Shown: positions 61,601 to 64,000 of the stretch, one piece after another | Layout: the number at the start of each line of letters is the position of its first letter | How positions within the stretch are numbered: the stretch's first letter is position 1 | Assembly: GCA_947623455.1 (NCBI GenBank) | Contig: OX392529.1 | Location: 4,092,001-4,156,000 of the forward strand | Direction of reading: 5' to 3' | Source: Mimachlamys varia | Lineage: Eukaryota > Mollusca > Bivalvia > Pectinida > Pectinidae | Length of the DNA: 64,000 bases | The notes under the pieces: generated by a model | Told to the model about the DNA's origin: nothing | Database searches by the model: none | The model's input: the letters and a program-made list of their open reading frames with translations, nothing else | Position numbers and translations under genes: made by a program

Positions 61601-64000
61601 AGTTGTCGTCGCTAGCACGGTAGCCTGTGTTAGTGCGTCGTGTGATTACGACACGCTCATAACCACCGCCCGAGTAGAGCACAGGGTATCGACGTTGGTC
61701 GTGACACGGTGGTCGGCAACATAGTCGATAGTACTATACATTAGGGCATTGACAGCAAGCAGCTGTATAGTGTATATATAGTTTACAACTTGAATATATG
61801 TCTTGAGTTAGTTTAGGTGTCAGCAGTCTCGTTTGTACCTGCGGGTGTGGTTGTAGGATAACTCTGCATGTTACAGTGTTTCGTTACCGTTGACAGAGTC
61901 TCGTGTACATGTACAGCGAGGTACGCTGTGACATTCTGTATATAATGCTTAGCGTTACCAGGTAGTAACACATATTTGTATATATTTGCAACTGTAGTAT
62001 AGTTATAGACAGGCCTATAGCACAGGGATCCTTAGAAGTGACTAGGGTACGGACCCCCGATACGTTACAAATCTATAGTCAGAAGGTTAGATCTTAATGT
62101 TACACCAACATTATAGAATCTATAGTCAGAAGGTTAGATCTTAATGTTACACCAACATTGTAGAATCTATAGTCAGAAGGTTAGATCTTACAAGTTACAG
62201 ACAGACAGACAGATGGTATAATTACCGTTTGTAGAGCGTGGGATATTTTATGTGTTACAGGTTACAGACAGACAGACAGATGGTATAATTACCGTTTGTA
62301 GAGCGTGGGATATTTTATGTGTTACAGGTTACAGACAGACAGACAGATGGTATAATTACCGTTTGTAGAGCGTGGGATATTTTATGTGTTACAGGTTACA
62401 GACAGACAGACAGATGGTATAATTACCGTTTGTAGAGCGTGGGATATTTTATGTGTTACAGGTTACAGACAGACAGACAGATGGTATAATTACCGTTTGT
62501 AGAGCGAGGGATATTTTATGTGTTACAGGTTACAGACAGACAGACAGATGGTATAATTACCGTTTGTAGAGCGTGGGATATTTTATGTGTTACAGGTTAC
62601 AGACAGACAGACAGATGGTATAATTACCGTTTGTAGAGCGTGGGATATTTTATGTGTTACAGGTTACAGACAGACAGACAGATGGTATAATTACCGTTTG
62701 TAGAGCATGGGATGTTTTATGTGTTACAGGTTACAGACAGACAGACAGACAGATGGTATAATTACCGTTTGTAGAGCGTGGGATGTTTTATGTGTTACAG
62801 GTTACAGACAGACAGACAGATGGTATAATTACCGTTTGTAGAGCGTGGGATATTTTATGTGTTACAGGTTACAGACAGACAGACAGATGGTATAATTACC
62901 GTTTGTAGAGCGTGGGATATTTTATGTGTTACAGGTTACAGACAGACAGACAGATGGTATAATTACCGTTTGTAGAGCGTGGGATATTTTATGTGTTACA
63001 GGTTACAGACAGACAGACAGATGGTATAATTACCGTTTGTAGAGCGTGGGATGTTTTATGTGTTACAGGTTACAGACAGACAGACAGACAGATGGTATAA
63101 TTACCGTTTGTAGAGCGTGGGATGTTTTATGTGTTACAGGTTACAGACAGACAGACAGATGGTATAATTACCGTTTGTAGAGCGTGGGATATTTTATGTG
63201 TTACAGGTTACAGACAGACAGACAGATGGTATAATTACCGTTTGTAGAGCGTGGGATGTTTTATGTTTTACAGGTTACAGACAGACAGACAGATGGTATA
63301 ATTACCGTTTGTAGAGCGTGGGATATTTTATGTGTTACAGGTTACAGACAGACAGACAGATGGTATAATTACCGTTTGTAGAGCGTGGGATATTTTATGT
63401 GTTACAGGTTACAGACAGACAGACAGATGGTATAATTACCGTTTGTAGAGCGTGGGATGTTTTACGTGTTACAGGTTACAGACAGACAGACAGATGGTAT
63501 AATTACCGTTTGTAGAGCGTGGGATATTTTACGTGTTACAGGTTACAGACAGACAGACAGATGGTATAATTACCGTTTGTAGAGCGTGGGATATTTTATG
63601 TGTTACAGGTTACAGACAGACAGACAGATGGTATAATTACCGTTTGTAGAGCGTGGGATGTTTTATGTTTTACAGGTTACAGACAGACAGACAGATGGTA
63701 TAATTACCGTTTGTAGAGCGTGGGATATTTTATGTTTTACAGGTTACAGACAGACAAATGGAATGTATTATGTGTTACAGGTTACAGACAGACAAAAGGT
63801 ATATATTATGTGTTACAGGTTACAGACAGACAAATGGTATATATTATGTGTTACAGGTTACAGACAGACAGATGGTATATATTATGTGTTACAGGTTACA
63901 GACAGACAAATGATATATATTATGTGTTACAGGTTACAGACAGACAGATGGTATGGACCTCAGTCGAGGTTTTCATTCTGATTGTCATCTTTATGGTGTG
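13592..64000 (+). CDS. SUCO: SUCO/SLP1-type SUN-like domain ER protein (5' part, 20 exons, runs off window)
   Basis: Join of 13592..13647, 21610..21709, 24397..24459, 33372..33457, 35343..35507, 37281..37437, 38468..38591, 38752..38938, 39157..39264, 40361..40528, 40778..40854, 43218..43289, 49203..49274, 49545..49653, 52343..52428, 52557..53452, 53765..54138, 54892..55003, 56406..56510 and 63933..>64000. All junctions are GT-AG and phases agree, giving 1,061 codons without a stop. Domains: signal peptide 1-24; acidic region 25-220; TFTEFFEQ motif about 227-234; SUN-like domain about 273-430 with ASRECGAK, NPCKAAKKWFVIELCEPARV, FELFSS, and LDHFGEEHFCPLTIFRVLG; disordered Ser/Thr-rich region about 480-930; RLANRINALEMNVTLS and coiled coil about 945-1039; transmembrane start about 1050. 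In vertebrates SUCO is an ER membrane glycoprotein needed for collagen output in bone; yeast Slp1 guards ER luminal proteins. The same role here is inferred. Additional small exons cannot be excluded. Confidence 0.93.
13648..17595 (+). other. SUCO intron 1, unique part
   Basis: About 3.9 kb of AT-rich unique sequence without recognisable exon, transposon or array. A tRNA-His-like anticodon arm at about 15540-15590 was judged spurious. Intron 1 continues through the arrays at 17596-18535, 19495-20690 and 20855-21270 to 21609. Confidence 0.55.
17596..18535. repeat. 26-bp minisatellite (SUCO intron 1)
   Basis: About 36 copies of TTTACTGATGGTGATGTGGG followed by AGATTG, with AGAATG, AGAAAG and GGAATA variants. 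No splice-site relation to an exon was seen. Confidence 0.95.
18540..19490 (+). other. Intron sequence between two arrays, nothing recognised
   Basis: About 950 bases of unique AT-rich sequence in SUCO intron 1. No exon with fitting splice sites and no element ends were found. Confidence 0.5.
19495..20690. repeat. 35-bp minisatellite with higher-order marker (SUCO intron 1)
   Basis: Unit ACAGTTACAGTGACACCAGT then ACGTAACTTCTGAGT, about 32 copies. A different segment, ACAGACTGGTAGGCCAGACT followed by ATGGTGTCCTGGACCTTGT, recurs at about 19475, 19940, 20190, 20450 and 20600. It splits the array into blocks of roughly 150-470 bp, i.e. a higher-order organisation. Confidence 0.92.
20855..21270. 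repeat. ~79-bp tandem repeat, five copies
   Basis: Each copy reads CAGCAGTAATTAGTCCCCCA TCTGGAACCAGGGGA, then CGTATAATTTTGTCTTTCCA and a T/C-rich tail ending TTGTCTGGGCT. Some copies carry an extra TACTAATTA. Each unit contains an inverted pair CCCC..CTGG / CCAG..GGGG able to form a small hairpin. Confidence 0.9.
21610..21709 (+). CDS. SUCO: SUCO exon 2
   Basis: Acceptor GTTTGTAG, donor GTAAGTCAG at 21710. Together with the two bases of exon 1 it codes ILGVLSENDGATVNEV followed by an E/K/S-rich acidic end …AVEGETN. Phase 2 in, 0 out. The final 40 or so bases are the seed of the 54-bp array that follows. Confidence 0.75.
21664..23745 (+). repeat. SUCO: 54-bp array carrying ~37 copies of the exon 2 donor site
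   Basis: Unit of 53-56 bp, made of GTAAGTCAGACAGAAACAAA, GGGTAAATCTGAGGCTGGTG and AGGGAGAGACCAAT. The last part equals the end of exon 2 and the first part equals the start of intron 2, so every unit presents ACCAAT|GTAAGT again. Units of exactly 54 bp keep the frame (18 residues, VSQTETKGKSEAGEGETN); others are 1-2 bases longer or shorter in the G-run and break it. The donor 54 bp downstream (21764) is in frame with exon 3; the next copy is not. Confidence 0.93.
23802..23974. mobile_element. MITE-like foldback element, copy 2
   Basis: Ends TCTCTACACCTGTGGATTAT and, on the other strand, TACACCTCTAGACCCCTGGA followed by ATATGTCATGAC. The inner block CTCATCAACAAGGCGGCACA then CATAGAGCCTTCAGTTTTG is the inverted counterpart of 12752-12785 in copy 1. 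It sits directly after the 54-bp array. Confidence 0.55.
24000..24152. repeat. 37-bp tandem repeat, four copies
   Basis: GAGCTAACATTGACGTCTGT then GATTAAATTCAAGTTCT repeated about four times with small changes. Confidence 0.85.
24397..24459 (+). CDS. SUCO: SUCO exon 3
   Basis: 21 codons IPVDPGGLQPDPPPGTNKDT Q, acceptor TGTTACAG, donor GTAGGT. Phase 0 to 0, joining the acidic region of exon 2. No domain; call rests on splice sites and phase. Confidence 0.7.
24495..26290. repeat. 58-bp minisatellite (SUCO intron 3)
   Basis: About 31 copies of GTGTGAGTGTATTATACTGT GTAGGGGTTACTGGCCCTGA AAGCTGTGTTATAGATAT, with a 56-bp variant (GTAGAGTTACTGG). It starts 35 bases after exon 3 but does not visibly contain the exon edge. 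Confidence 0.95.
26291..27165 (+). other. SUCO intron 3, unique spacer
   Basis: Unique AT-rich sequence between two arrays. No ORF with motifs, no element ends seen. Confidence 0.5.
27168..28352. repeat. 49-bp minisatellite, part 1 (SUCO intron 3)
   Basis: Unit GGTAAACTCCAGATAGGTAC TTATGTGTTAACTCAGCTGT GACTATGTA, about 24 copies. Interrupted at 28353 by a dispersed repeat, after which the same array resumes. Confidence 0.95.
28353..28690. mobile_element. AGCGCT-type dispersed element inserted in the array
   Basis: About 335 bp beginning AATAATAATATACAACATTT ATATAGCGCTC and AAAGCGCTTCACAACATG, and ending GGATAGCGGATGGTAATCTA TTCCACAACGTGGCCGAAAC. From memory, sequences with ATTTATATAGCGCT and a GGTAATCTATTCCA-like tail are common dispersed repeats in marine invertebrate genomes. 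It splits a 49-bp unit: GTGTTAA before it and TGTTAACTC after it suggest a TGTTAA target duplication. Confidence 0.7.
28690..29015. repeat. 49-bp minisatellite, part 2
   Basis: About six and a half further copies of the unit described at 27168. The continuity on both sides of the insertion shows that the array is older than the element. Confidence 0.95.
29095..30832. repeat. 44-bp minisatellite (SUCO intron 3)
   Basis: Unit TTGGCATGTAATTTGACATT ACTAGATAGTTGATATCTAC AAAG, about 39 copies. A TTGGCATG/ATGGCTTG alternation gives a partial two-unit (88-bp) rhythm in the middle of the array, for example 29780-30120. Confidence 0.95.
30833..33371 (+). other. SUCO intron 3, unique 3' part
   Basis: About 2.5 kb of AT-rich sequence with a microsatellite-like patch listed separately. 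No exon with proper splice sites was found, and the 31,260-32,300 stretch looks like a worn repeat but has no ends that could be fixed. Confidence 0.5.
32380..32522. repeat. ~71-bp duplication rich in CA
   Basis: Two copies of ACACACACTGATAAACATAC TCACATACAATATGCATACA TTACTTACTC with few differences. Confidence 0.85.
33372..33457 (+). CDS. SUCO: SUCO exon 4
   Basis: Codes EIKNEDVLDEKKFVAETEKD KKEEETSQ plus two bases; acceptor TTTTTTTGCAG, donor GTAAAT at 33458. Highly charged and part of the acidic luminal region. The 3' edge CCAAAG|GTAAA is the seed of the array that follows. Confidence 0.75.
33446..35120 (+). repeat. SUCO: 57-62-bp array carrying ~28 copies of the exon 4 donor
   Basis: Unit GTAAAGTCTTTATTCTGTCC CCGAGGTCACACCTGTCTGT CCCTAGAGGAGAACAACCAA AG. 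Each unit ends like exon 4 (CAACCAAAG against CAGCCAAAG) and begins with the donor GTAAAG. Each also has a pyrimidine-rich stretch ending CCCTAG before the exon-like end, i.e. a possible acceptor. Reading through from exon 4 meets TAA in the first donor copy (CAA AGG TAA), so inner donors would add a stop. Confidence 0.93.
35343..35507 (+). CDS. SUCO: SUCO exon 5
   Basis: Completes an Arg codon and codes SNESDIEENTKELPPSTLEV GDSEMATKVYEDGHKNDKQS and an end HHSEKSVVT plus two bases. Acceptor GTTTTACCAG, donor GTAGGT. Phase 2 in and out. Polar, Ser/Glu/Lys-rich, no domain. Confidence 0.75.
35498..36390 (+). repeat. SUCO: 38-bp minisatellite starting at the exon 5 edge
   Basis: Unit TAACAATCTAGACTGTGATT GGTTGTGAGGTTTCTTAG, about 23 copies. 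Some units read TCTGTAGTAACAA, close to the last bases of exon 5 (TCTGTAGTGACAA). The first intron bases align with the unit, but the donor itself is not kept in the copies. It is probably junction-derived, with the donor lost. Confidence 0.85.
36391..37355 (+). repeat. SUCO: 75-bp array with 12 copies of the exon 6 acceptor
   Basis: Acceptors TTGTTATTACAG|TGATGAC occur at exact 75-base steps, with exon-like starts at 36456, 36531 and so on to 37281. Each unit repeats the first ~40 bases of exon 6 plus a 35-base tail. Being 25 codons long, the units stay in frame, but those at 36606, 37131 and 37206 carry TAA (GACCAGACCTAAG), so only the last acceptor (37281) gives an open exon by simple splicing. 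Confidence 0.95.
37281..37437 (+). CDS. SUCO: SUCO exon 6
   Basis: Codes (S)DDQTSVSPSEVEDVALFTVL, SVTQTLEDTPASHVPETPGS and EFVDSSTGVESV; donor GTAAGA. Phase 2 in, 0 out. Acidic, Ser/Thr-rich region before the conserved part. The acceptor is the last of twelve near-identical ones. Confidence 0.8.
37565..38445. repeat. 23-bp minisatellite (SUCO intron 6)
   Basis: About 38 copies of TGACAATCAGTGATAATATT GTC with CAGACATTCGTTGATGATTT variants. No exon edge in the unit. Confidence 0.95.
38468..38591 (+). CDS. SUCO: SUCO exon 7: conserved TFxE segment
   Basis: DTNKSDERTDPEPVPVDPEF QTFTEFFEQNKQAEEEKKKQ S, one base over. The FQTFTEFFEQ part corresponds to the PTFDEW-type motif just before the SUN-like domain of SUCO/SLP1 proteins. 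Acceptor TTTCTAG, donor GTATGT. Confidence 0.9.
38752..38938 (+). CDS. SUCO: SUCO exon 8: start of SUN-like domain
   Basis: Codes KLTDMPGTDVLQMKQQKRVV, NVASRECGAKVISSNPEAEN and VGGVLTSNKDDYMINPCKAA KK plus two bases of Trp. ASRECGAK and NPC are hallmarks of the SLP1/SUCO type of SUN domain. Base composition is clearly more GC-rich than the introns. Confidence 0.95.
39157..39264 (+). CDS. SUCO: SUCO exon 9: SUN-like domain
   Basis: WFVIELCEPARVKSLEVASF ELFSSQPSTFRVHFSE, phase 2 in and out. The FVIELCEP…ELFSS pattern is strongly conserved in SUCO homologues (beta-sandwich core). Acceptor TGTTACAG, donor GTGAGT. Confidence 0.96.
39345..40215 (+). repeat. ~62-bp array of a tRNA-like SINE head (SUCO intron 9)
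   Basis: About 14 copies of GGTTGCCAAGTGGTTAAGGT GTCTGACATTCTGTTACTAC TAGCCCTCCACCCCTGGGTC. The TGGCCAAGTGGTTAAGG part fits the A box and D arm of tRNA-Ser/Leu. From memory, bivalve SINEs begin in this way and go on CTAGCCCTCCACC…GGGTT…GTTCGAA. Only after the last copy (about 40200) does a worn B-box-like GTGATTTCAAAC appear. The array looks like amplification of a SINE 5' head. Confidence 0.75.
40361..40528 (+). CDS. SUCO: SUCO exon 10: SUN-like domain
   Basis: (V)YPTKDWQMMEPFSAKEARA, IQTFTVPDDFNDYIKFVRVE, MLDHFGEEHFCPLTIF plus two bases. YPT-x-W, the Q-x-F strand and the H-F-G-x-E-HFCPL end are diagnostic of SUCO/SLP1. Acceptor GATTGTAG, donor GTGAGT. Confidence 0.97.
40778..40854 (+). CDS. 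SUCO: SUCO exon 11: end of SUN-like domain
   Basis: RVLGVLVEYDAYMGQQIDDT ASEIDS and one base. The R-V-x-G end of the SUN fold is followed by the acidic linker also seen in vertebrate SUCO (VEEYEE…). Acceptor TTCTACAG, donor GTAACA. Confidence 0.93.
40885..42385. repeat. 45-bp minisatellite (SUCO intron 11)
   Basis: About 33 copies of CTCCAACCTGTAGACTCCTG CTAATGACGGACACCTGTCC TTAAT. Being 15 codons long it leaves minus-strand frames open (RLEIKDRCPSLAGVY repeated), but these are array artefacts. The exon 11 edge ATAGACTCAG|GTAA resembles GTAGACTCCTGCTAA of the unit, so a junction origin with later loss of the donor is possible but weak. Confidence 0.95.
42585..43190. repeat. 53-bp minisatellite (SUCO intron 11)
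   Basis: About 11 copies of AATACATACCACAATACAGT TATGTAATGTAACTATTAAC ATGTCTGTGATTC, ending some 30 bases before exon 12. Confidence 0.95.
43218..43289 (+). CDS. SUCO: SUCO exon 12
   Basis: (A)MVGDLEDLIGDSDGPKNLFA SAT, phase 1 in and out; acceptor CTACTGCAG, donor GTAACG. KNLFASAT matches the KNLLGSAT-like stretch following the SUN domain in vertebrate SUCO. Confidence 0.88.
43495..49172. repeat. 5.7-kb 35-bp satellite with ~1.2-kb higher-order period (SUCO intron 12)
   Basis: About 162 copies of GGGTTACCTATGTAATCAGG CATACTGTTTATGGT, varying mainly in CCTATGTAATC, CCTAAGTAATC, CTTGTGTACTC and CTTGTGTCATC. Ordered series of these variants recur: the block at 44321 returns at 45546 and 46771 (1225 bp = 35 units), and that at 45021 returns at 46211 and 47471. 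A further 595-bp (17-unit) duplication links 47821 and 48416. ORFs across it are artefacts. Confidence 0.96.
49203..49274 (+). CDS. SUCO: SUCO exon 13
   Basis: (E)SVIKIVKKVLNVGDKSKKED LGL and one base; acceptor TATGTTCCAG, donor GTAAGT. The amphipathic stretch VIKIVKKVLN corresponds to the AILNMVNIAANIL-like segment of vertebrate SUCO. Phase 1 in and out. Confidence 0.88.
49545..49653 (+). CDS. SUCO: SUCO exon 14
   Basis: (N)DTVDTNDTETSNITGAMLP SNMTSDGHLLPCVPDL and two bases. Contains N-glycosylation sequons (NDT, NIT, NMT), in keeping with a luminal location. Acceptor TGTTGTAG, donor GTATGT. Confidence 0.82.
49654..50740 (+). other. SUCO intron 14, unique part with a dispersed repeat
   Basis: Contains TGTGTCGCCTTTGATGGTTG…GGCAACACATAGGCATTG at about 49972-50020. 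From memory this is a mollusc-type dispersed repeat. A diverged direct duplication (50117-50236 and 50278-50399) follows. No exon seen. Confidence 0.5.
50117..50399. repeat. Diverged ~120-bp direct duplication
   Basis: Both halves run CAAAGT(A/G)T(A/T)AAA, GAGCATCC/GAACAGCC, AAATTTGGG/AAACTTGGG, GGAATGTTTACCTGAA/GGGATGTATACCTGAA, ACT(A/G)G(T/C)ATTT, then GTAxTTTTGGGGTxAAAACC TCAAA. Roughly 75 percent alike by eye. Probably two fragments of one dispersed repeat. Confidence 0.7.
50745..52012. repeat. 37/39-bp minisatellite organised as 115-bp trimers (SUCO intron 14)
   Basis: The constant part GTGTTTGTCTGCCTAACT is followed by one of three variants: GTGTTGGTGAGATCCAGTTT A, GTTGGGGAGATCCAATTAAA T, or GTGCTGGAGAGATTTAGTTT A. 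The three follow in fixed order over most of the array, so the true period is about 115 bp. Confidence 0.94.
52343..52428 (+). CDS. SUCO: SUCO exon 15
   Basis: (G)EEDVSKPSHSVDQQNMPVP GDTGTDTPT and one base; acceptor TGACTGTAG, donor GTGAGT. Disordered polar region. Confidence 0.8.
52557..53452 (+). CDS. SUCO: SUCO exon 16: long disordered region
   Basis: 896 bases, 299 codons, from EHSSAVDDKSASIVTKLEDH to …TVINQPVKSL; acceptor TTTACATTGTAG, donor GTAAGT. Strongly Ser/Thr/Val/Pro-rich with a basic patch KSPRKKGGSRKKLNSTKR and a hydrophobic VFCTYVQILL near residue 75 of the exon. It is comparable in place and composition to the poorly conserved middle of vertebrate SUCO, and is probably glycosylated in the lumen. 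The frame could continue to 53545, but the donor at 53453 joins in phase to exon 17. Confidence 0.88.
53765..54138 (+). CDS. SUCO: SUCO exon 17: start of conserved C-terminal helix region
   Basis: 124 codons plus two bases, beginning DSSDNNQNQNAEMELSSTMV and ending SYSKREIALMRLANRINALE MNVTLSI. The last stretch matches the MRLNNRIKALEVNMSL-type block of SUCO proteins. Acceptor TCTAATTTTAG, donor GTAAGC. Its last 23 bases are amplified in the following array. Confidence 0.93.
54116..54716 (+). repeat. SUCO: 42-bp array carrying ~14 copies of the exon 17 end and donor
   Basis: Unit GTAGGCTGAGTAGAGGGAGA TGAATGTCACCCTGAGTATA AG. The second half repeats the last ~23 bases of exon 17 (MNVTLSI plus AG) and each unit again shows ATAAG|GTAGGC or GTAAGC. 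Reading past the true donor meets TAA at once, so inner donors would truncate the protein. Confidence 0.95.
54892..55003 (+). CDS. SUCO: SUCO exon 18: coiled coil
   Basis: (R)FLERMSQKFKTKSDEMMKAL NKTDTKLEETVLEAKAK, heptad-like, corresponding to [20 protein letters not shown] in vertebrates. Acceptor TTTGATATCAG, donor GTAGGT. Phase 2 in, 0 out. Confidence 0.94.
55004..56312 (+). repeat. G-rich 23-bp polypurine array from the exon 18 donor on
   Basis: The core part (about 55575-56312) is about 32 copies of GTGAGGGAGGGGTGGGAGAA ATA; the proximal part (55004-55570) holds diverged relatives such as GGGTGAGGGAGGGGTGGAAA AA. It begins at the donor itself (AAG|GTAGGTGAGGG), and donor-like GGGTGAGG or TAGTGAGG recurs per unit. 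The coding strand is almost pure purine with three G-runs per unit. Since 23 is not a multiple of 3, one long minus-strand frame (54929-56497) runs through as an artefact. Confidence 0.95.
56406..56510 (+). CDS. SUCO: SUCO exon 19: coiled coil
   Basis: 35 codons GKEQEEHMKSMEMRLRNLTV VVEMMVHSMDTLNQK, phase 0 to 0; acceptor TCTCTATATAG, donor GTTAGA at 56511. It matches the [20 protein letters not shown]-type helix just before the membrane. The edge CAGAAG|GTTAGATCTT is amplified in the next array. Confidence 0.92.
56501..58071 (+). repeat. SUCO: 30/47-bp array carrying copies of the exon 19 donor
   Basis: The proximal part (to about 56930) is mostly a 30-bp form AATGTTACACCAACATTGTA GAGTCTATAT. 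The distal part is a 47-bp form with GTCAGAAGGTTAGATCTTAA added, which repeats the exon 19 edge CAGAAG|GTTAGATCTT. About 23 donor copies are present here and three more beyond the retroelement (62070-62190). Reading through the true donor meets TAA after three codons. Confidence 0.94.
58068..58071. repeat. Target site duplication, left
   Basis: AATC at 58068-58071, repeated at 62070-62073 directly after the 3' LTR. Both belong to the GTAGAATCTATAG part of the 47-bp unit, so one insertion into the array explains the whole element. Confidence 0.75.
58072..58323 (+). repeat. 5' LTR, truncated
   Basis: First 252 bases of the LTR, starting TGTGATGAATATATATATAT and including a TATA box (TATATAA at 58269-58275). 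Compared with 60788-61039 it has one substitution. The remaining ~1030 bases are deleted. Confidence 0.92.
58324..60651 (+). pseudogene. pol: Ty3/gypsy pol remnant: RT thumb, RNase H, integrase
   Basis: One frame of about 775 codons with a TGA at 58729-58731. Order: RT thumb (LGHVIS…FLGFCSYYRRFIKDF); RNase H with the Asp of LDTDAS, the Glu of RKELLAV, TDHSSLRWL and the Asp of NADSLSR; integrase zinc finger (H-x-n-H … C-x2-C at GCIQC); integrase core with SDQG and VERFNRTL; GPY/F module (RWRGPFRVL); acidic tail and TAG. The stop lies in RNase H between its first two catalytic residues, and the first Asp of the integrase DDE triad appears as Asn (LAINILCELP). With the YxDD part absent as well, the copy cannot act on its own. 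No clade is assigned. Confidence 0.92.
60788..62069 (+). repeat. 3' LTR, complete (1282 bp)
   Basis: Begins TGTGATGAAT after a weak purine-rich stretch (GGAGGCTTGGGTAA) and ends CCCGATACGTTACA. TATA box at 60985-60991. Long for a Ty3/gypsy LTR. No ORF of note inside. Confidence 0.9.
62070..62190 (+). repeat. SUCO: Remainder of the 47-bp exon 19 donor array
   Basis: Two and a half units of the array described at 56501, continuing in register after the retroelement. They run with only about three bases between into the acceptor-side array (AGATCTTA-caa-GTTACAG). Confidence 0.93.
62194..63932 (+). repeat. SUCO: 67-bp array carrying ~28 copies of the exon 20 acceptor
   Basis: Unit GTTACAGACAGACAGACAGA TGGTATAATTACCGTTTGTA GAGCGTGGGATATTTTATGT GTTACAG, about 23 copies, then some five shorter ~38-bp units lacking the middle. 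Each repeats the acceptor GTGTTACAG| and the first ~20 bases of exon 20 (GTTACAGACAGACAGATGGT). A GACA microsatellite inside the unit varies between three and four repeats. The exon is joined to the last copy. Confidence 0.94.
63933..64000 (+). CDS. SUCO: SUCO exon 20 (partial): transmembrane segment
   Basis: VTDRQMVWTSVEVFILIVIF MV, cut by the window end. VTDRQ corresponds to VSDRQ just before the membrane helix in vertebrate SUCO, followed by a hydrophobic run. Phase 0 after exon 19. The cytosolic tail lies beyond the window. Confidence 0.9.

Larger units (their letters stand above)
58072..62069 (+). mobile_element. Ty3/gypsy LTR retrotransposon, internally deleted
   Basis: A truncated 5' LTR (58072-58323), a 3' part of pol (58324-60651) and a complete 3' LTR (60788-62069). 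LTR ends are TGTGATG…CGTTACA and the element is flanked by AATC on both sides. The 5' LTR breaks off after GAGCTCGGCGTG and is joined directly to the reverse transcriptase thumb. About 1 kb of LTR, the primer-binding site, gag, protease and most of the reverse transcriptase are therefore missing. The shared 252 bases of the two LTRs differ at one place only (CGACAATC/CGAGAATC), which points to a young insertion. It lies in SUCO intron 19 in the sense orientation. Confidence 0.93.

Overview
This is metazoan genomic DNA: spliced genes with GT-AG introns, many dispersed transposons and very large amounts of tandem repeat. A tRNA-headed SINE-like sequence and an AGCGCT-type dispersed repeat suggest a marine lophotrochozoan, probably a bivalve mollusc. 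That taxonomic call is inference. Two protein-coding genes on the plus strand can be reconstructed exon by exon. Everything else is transposon, minisatellite or unassigned intron/intergenic sequence.

Gene 1 (about 405-7516) is the complete ribosomal protein gene RPS18. It has five coding exons giving 152 residues, a 5' terminal oligopyrimidine (TOP) start and a first exon that ends exactly after the ATG. Three of its introns carry repeats: a Tc1/mariner-pogo-like non-autonomous element in intron 2, a 35-bp minisatellite in intron 3, and a hAT-like element with a BED-finger remnant in intron 4. Between the genes (about 7.5-13.4 kb) lie a 33/36-bp minisatellite, a degenerate ~20-bp minisatellite and small dispersed elements.

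Gene 2 (13592 to beyond 64000) is a SUCO/SLP1-type gene, encoding a SUN-like-domain protein of the endoplasmic reticulum. Twenty exons can be joined with matching splice phases into 1,061 codons without a stop. In order they encode a signal peptide, an acidic Ser/Thr/Glu-rich stretch, the conserved TFxE-F/W segment, the SUN-like domain, a long disordered region, a coiled coil and the start of a transmembrane helix. The 3' end of the gene lies outside the window.

The most unusual thing here is the structure of the SUCO introns, most of which are filled with minisatellites. At six exon edges (exon 2 end, exon 4 end, exon 6 start, exon 17 end, exon 19 end, exon 20 start) the repeat unit contains the exon edge itself plus its splice site, so dozens of copies of the same donor or acceptor stand in tandem. 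The copy joined to the exon is always the outermost one; in most arrays the inner copies carry stops. Introns 5 and 19 consist almost wholly of a donor-side array abutting an acceptor-side array, with almost no unique sequence between. Intron 19 is further interrupted by a young, internally deleted Ty3/gypsy element (58072-62069) flanked by a 4-bp target duplication made from the array.

Other arrays include a 5.7-kb 35-bp satellite with a ~1.2-kb higher-order period (intron 12), a purine-rich 23-bp array with G-runs (intron 18), and an array whose unit is a tRNA-like SINE head (intron 9). All calls come from reading the sequence and from remembered family features; no search was run.
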